Below are positions 61,951 to 64,000 of a stretch of DNA of 64,000 bases, one piece after another. Numbering within the stretch: the first letter of the stretch is position 1; each line of letters starts with the position of its first letter. A program made the translations under genes and the position numbers. This stretch comes from Ensifer sp. BR816 (GTDB taxonomy: Bacteria; Pseudomonadota; Alphaproteobacteria; Rhizobiales; Rhizobiaceae): the NCBI RefSeq assembly GCF_000378985.1, contig NZ_KB905370.1, forward strand, positions 124,001-188,000. Reading direction: 5' to 3'. The notes under the pieces were generated by a model. The model was not told the DNA's origin and searched no databases. It worked only from the letters and a program-made list of their open reading frames with translations.

Positions 61951-63495
61951 TCAGCAGTAGATCCTGAACTTTTCCCGTATGGCCCGGTCGATTTCCGGCG
62001 CGATGACGGACGGCGCGGCCTCAGCGAGAATGCGGTTCTTCCTCTCGATCGCGCGGGCGACGAGATCCGGGCGGCCGATCTCTACCCATTCCTTCGGGCT
62101 CGTGCGGTCGGCCACTGCCGGATAGATGTATTCGGTCTGCATCAGCCCCAAGGTCTGCGGGTGGCCGAGATAGTGGCCGGGACCGTCGAGGCACACCGAG
62201 CGCATGGTTTCGAGAGAGACCGAATCCTCGGTCACGTCGATGCCGCGGATGCAGCGCTGCACCTGGCCGAGCAGGTCGTCGCCGAGGACCAGCGACTCCA
62301 GGCAGAAGCCGAGCAGCGAAGCATGCATGCCGACCGCCTCGTAGACCATGTTAAGGCCGGAGAGCCCTGCCATGACGTTGGAAATTGCCTGTTCCCAGCC
62401 GGCCTGCATGTCCGGAAGCTTTGCATCCGCGATGCCGGCGGCGGCACCACCCGGCAGGCGGTAGAACTGGTGCATCTGGGCGCAGCCGGCCGTCAGCAAC
62501 GCCTGCTCACCGGAACCGCCGGACATTGCGCCGGTCCTTAAGTCCGACACGAAGGGCCAGGTGCCGAAGACGGCCGGATGACCGGGCGACAGCGCGTTGA
62601 CATAGACGACGCCAGCCAGGCATTCGGCGACCGCCTGCACGATCGCGGTGGCGAGCGGCGCCGGCGCCGTTGCACCGGCCTGCCCCGCGGAAAGCAAGAG
62701 GATCGGCATGCCGCCTCGGATGCACTTCTCCATGGTGATGCAGCTCTCTTCCGCAAATTTCATTGGCGGCACGACGAAGCAGTTGGAATTCGAAACGAAG
62801 GGCCGCGCCCGCCACTTGTCCTCTCCGCCGGCGATCATGTGGATCAGATCGAAGCAACCCTCGACATGCGACGGATCGGAAAAGCTGGTGCCGACATGTT
62901 TGCTGGTGCCGGCGCAGCAGGCGTAGAGCGTGTTGATGTCCATCAGGAAATTGTCGGGAACATCCCGGCAGACCATGGCGCGCTGGAAGAAATGCACATT
63001 GTCGAGATGATGGACGAGCTGGGCGGCGTTGAGCAGGTCCTTGGCGGTCGACTCGCGATATTCGCGTTTTTCGACATCGACCACGTGTACCGCGGCGCCG
63101 GCCGTGCCGTAGTAGACCCGAGTGCCAGTGAGCTCCAGATCCTGCTTCGGATCGCGGGCGTAGAGGGTAATGTCCCGTGCCGCAATGGCCAGCATGTCCT
63201 CGACCAGCGCGCGGGGAAAGCGGATGCGCCCGTCATCGCCGAGTATGGCACCGGCACCGGTCATGATCTCAATGCCGGATTTCGGGGCATTGGCAAGGCC
63301 GATCTCTTCCAACGCATCGAGCGCGGCTTCATGGATGCGCCGGACATTCGCCTCGCTCAACGGTTTGTACTGGCCGCCCGCAAGACCGGGCCGTACCGGC
63401 CGGATGCTTTCCGCGAGCGGTGCGGAGCGCAGCGCCACGCGCGCTGCCCGTCCGCCGGACCGTCTCGAAACCGCAACTGCGCATTCGTCTGCCAT
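61951..63495 (-). CDS. Trimethylamine/glycine-betaine methyltransferase (MttB) family protein, non-pyrrolysine type
   Basis: 514 aa. It matches the MttB superfamily: NVRRIHEAALDALEEIGLANAP, YYGTAGAAVHVVD, SNSNCFVVPP and GGMPILLLSAGQAGATAPAPL. No in-frame TAG is present, so it belongs to the non-pyrrolysine branch, whose characterised members demethylate glycine betaine or other quaternary amines. A corrinoid protein gene is not seen nearby. I start at the third ATG (63495), six bases past GGGAG; the two ATGs before it are closer to it. Its neighbour is a dimethylglycine/sarcosine-type dehydrogenase. Confidence 0.83.
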   Translation of the reverse strand: MADECAVAVSRRSGGRAARVALRSAPLAESIRPVRPGLAGGQYKPLSEANVRRIHEAALDALEEIGLANAPKSGIEIMTGAGAILGDDGRIRFPRALVEDMLAIAARDITLYARDPKQDLELTGTRVYYGTAGAAVHVVDVEKREYRESTAKDLLNAAQLVHHLDNVHFFQRAMVCRDVPDNFLMDINTLYACCAGTSKHVGTSFSDPSHVEGCFDLIHMIAGGEDKWRARPFVSNSNCFVVPPMKFAEESCITMEKCIRGGMPILLLSAGQAGATAPAPLATAIVQAVAECLAGVVYVNALSPGHPAVFGTWPFVSDLRTGAMSGGSGEQALLTAGCAQMHQFYRLPGGAAAGIADAKLPDMQAGWEQAISNVMAGLSGLNMVYEAVGMHASLLGFCLESLVLGDDLLGQVQRCIRGIDVTEDSVSLETMRSVCLDGPGHYLGHPQTLGLMQTEYIYPAVADRTSPKEWVEIGRPDLVARAIERKNRILAEAAPSVIAPEIDRAIREKFRIYC

Positions 63496-63533
63496 CATCA
63501 TCTCCCAATGGCGCTTTCGTCGTCTTGCTCGTT

Positions 63534-63706
63534 GCCCCTCATCCGCCTGCCGGTACCTTCTCCCCGTCCAGACGGGGAGAAGGTACATGCGGCAACGCCT
63601 CGCCCCTCACCCCGTAGGAGAGTCTCAAATCAAGGCGGAAGCTCACCGCGCGTTTCCTTCTCCCCGCATGCGGGAAGAAGGTGGCCGGCAGGCCGGATGA
63701 GGGGCA
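63534..63706. repeat. RIME-like repeats between mttB and the dehydrogenase gene
   Basis: Contains CCTTCTCCCCGTC / GACGGGGAGAAGG and a second unit CCTTCTCCCCGCA / TGCGGGAAGAAGG, ending GGCCGGCAGGCCGGATGAGGGG. It occupies most of the 220-bp gap. Confidence 0.85.
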
Positions 63707-63715
63707 GCCCTCGCC

Positions 63716-64000
63716 TTACATCCGCACCCGCTCCGCCTTCGGGTCGTACATCGGCTTCAACGAAGCCTCCGCTTTCACCCGCGATCCTGCGATTTCGATC
63801 TCGTAGCTCGACGCCAGCACATCCGCGGCGCTCTCGCCGTCACAGGGCACGTAACCAAGCCCGATCGCCCCGCCGAGGTGATGGCCGTAGTTGCCGGACG
63901 TGATCGTCCCGACGATCTCGCCATCGCGAACGATCGCCTCGTTGTGGAAAAGCAGGGGCTCCGGATCGGAGAGCCGGAACTGCACCAGCCGGCGCGCCAG
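63716..64000 (-). CDS. FAD-dependent dimethylglycine/sarcosine-dehydrogenase-like protein, C-terminal part (partial)
   Basis: The last 95 codons are present and the 5' end lies beyond the window. Sequence such as FHNEAIVRDGEIVGTITSGNYGHHLGGAIGLGYVPCDG matches the C-terminal aminomethyltransferase (GcvT-C) domain of dimethylglycine and sarcosine dehydrogenases. The stop is TAA at 63716-63718. An FAD domain should lie upstream outside the window. Next to mttB it fits stepwise betaine demethylation. Confidence 0.8.
   Translation of the reverse strand: MARRLVQFRLSDPEPLLFHNEAIVRDGEIVGTITSGNYGHHLGGAIGLGYVPCDGESAADVLASSYEIEIAGSRVKAEASLKPMYDPKAERVRM

Overview
This is a GC-rich alphaproteobacterial chromosome segment, almost certainly from Sinorhizobium/Ensifer. 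The grounds are a type II lumazine synthase under an FMN riboswitch, a fhuA2-fhuF-fhuP block behind two TGA-N9-TCA iron boxes, a carnitine dehydrogenase-thioesterase fusion next to a BKACE gene, and many RIME-like palindromic repeats between genes. I see no insertion sequence, prophage, CRISPR array, rRNA or tRNA. All assignments come from reading the sequence; no database search was run.

Layout. 0-13.5 kb is mixed housekeeping: metF with an ArsR-methyltransferase regulator and a perfect palindromic operator, ettA, an RNase T2 homologue with a degenerate active site, a lipase-like hydrolase, a ThDP enzyme, small conserved genes, an L,D-transpeptidase, an amine-type FAD oxidoreductase and an orphan ParA. 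13.6-20.4 kb (minus strand) is a catabolic operon: N-formylglutamate amidohydrolase-like enzyme, amino-acid permease, glutamine-synthetase-family ligase, aldehyde dehydrogenase and iron alcohol dehydrogenase. It faces an RpiR regulator across a 16-bp inverted repeat, and a four-gene ABC importer follows. 25.5-26.4 kb is a promoter, FMN riboswitch, ribH2 and terminator.

26.4-46.5 kb is a quaternary-amine region. It holds a LuxR solo, a PotABCD-type importer, an SDR, a frameshifted tfoX-like gene and a CdhR/GlxA-type regulator. These are followed by BKACE, the carnitine dehydrogenase-thioesterase fusion, an acyl-CoA dehydrogenase, an NDP-forming acyl-CoA ligase, a CaiD-like hydratase and a Dpp-type importer. 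Read together they can carry gamma-butyrobetaine or carnitine to glycine betaine. Near the right end an MttB-family methyltransferase and a dimethylglycine/sarcosine-dehydrogenase-like gene could continue demethylation.

46.5-57 kb holds a CocE/NonD hydrolase, an ACT protein, an HSL-type hydrolase, a LysR regulator and a second polyamine-type importer ending in gamma-aminobutyraldehyde dehydrogenase (the ydcSTUV-patD layout). 57-61.2 kb is the hydroxamate-siderophore operon. The last gene runs off the right edge.
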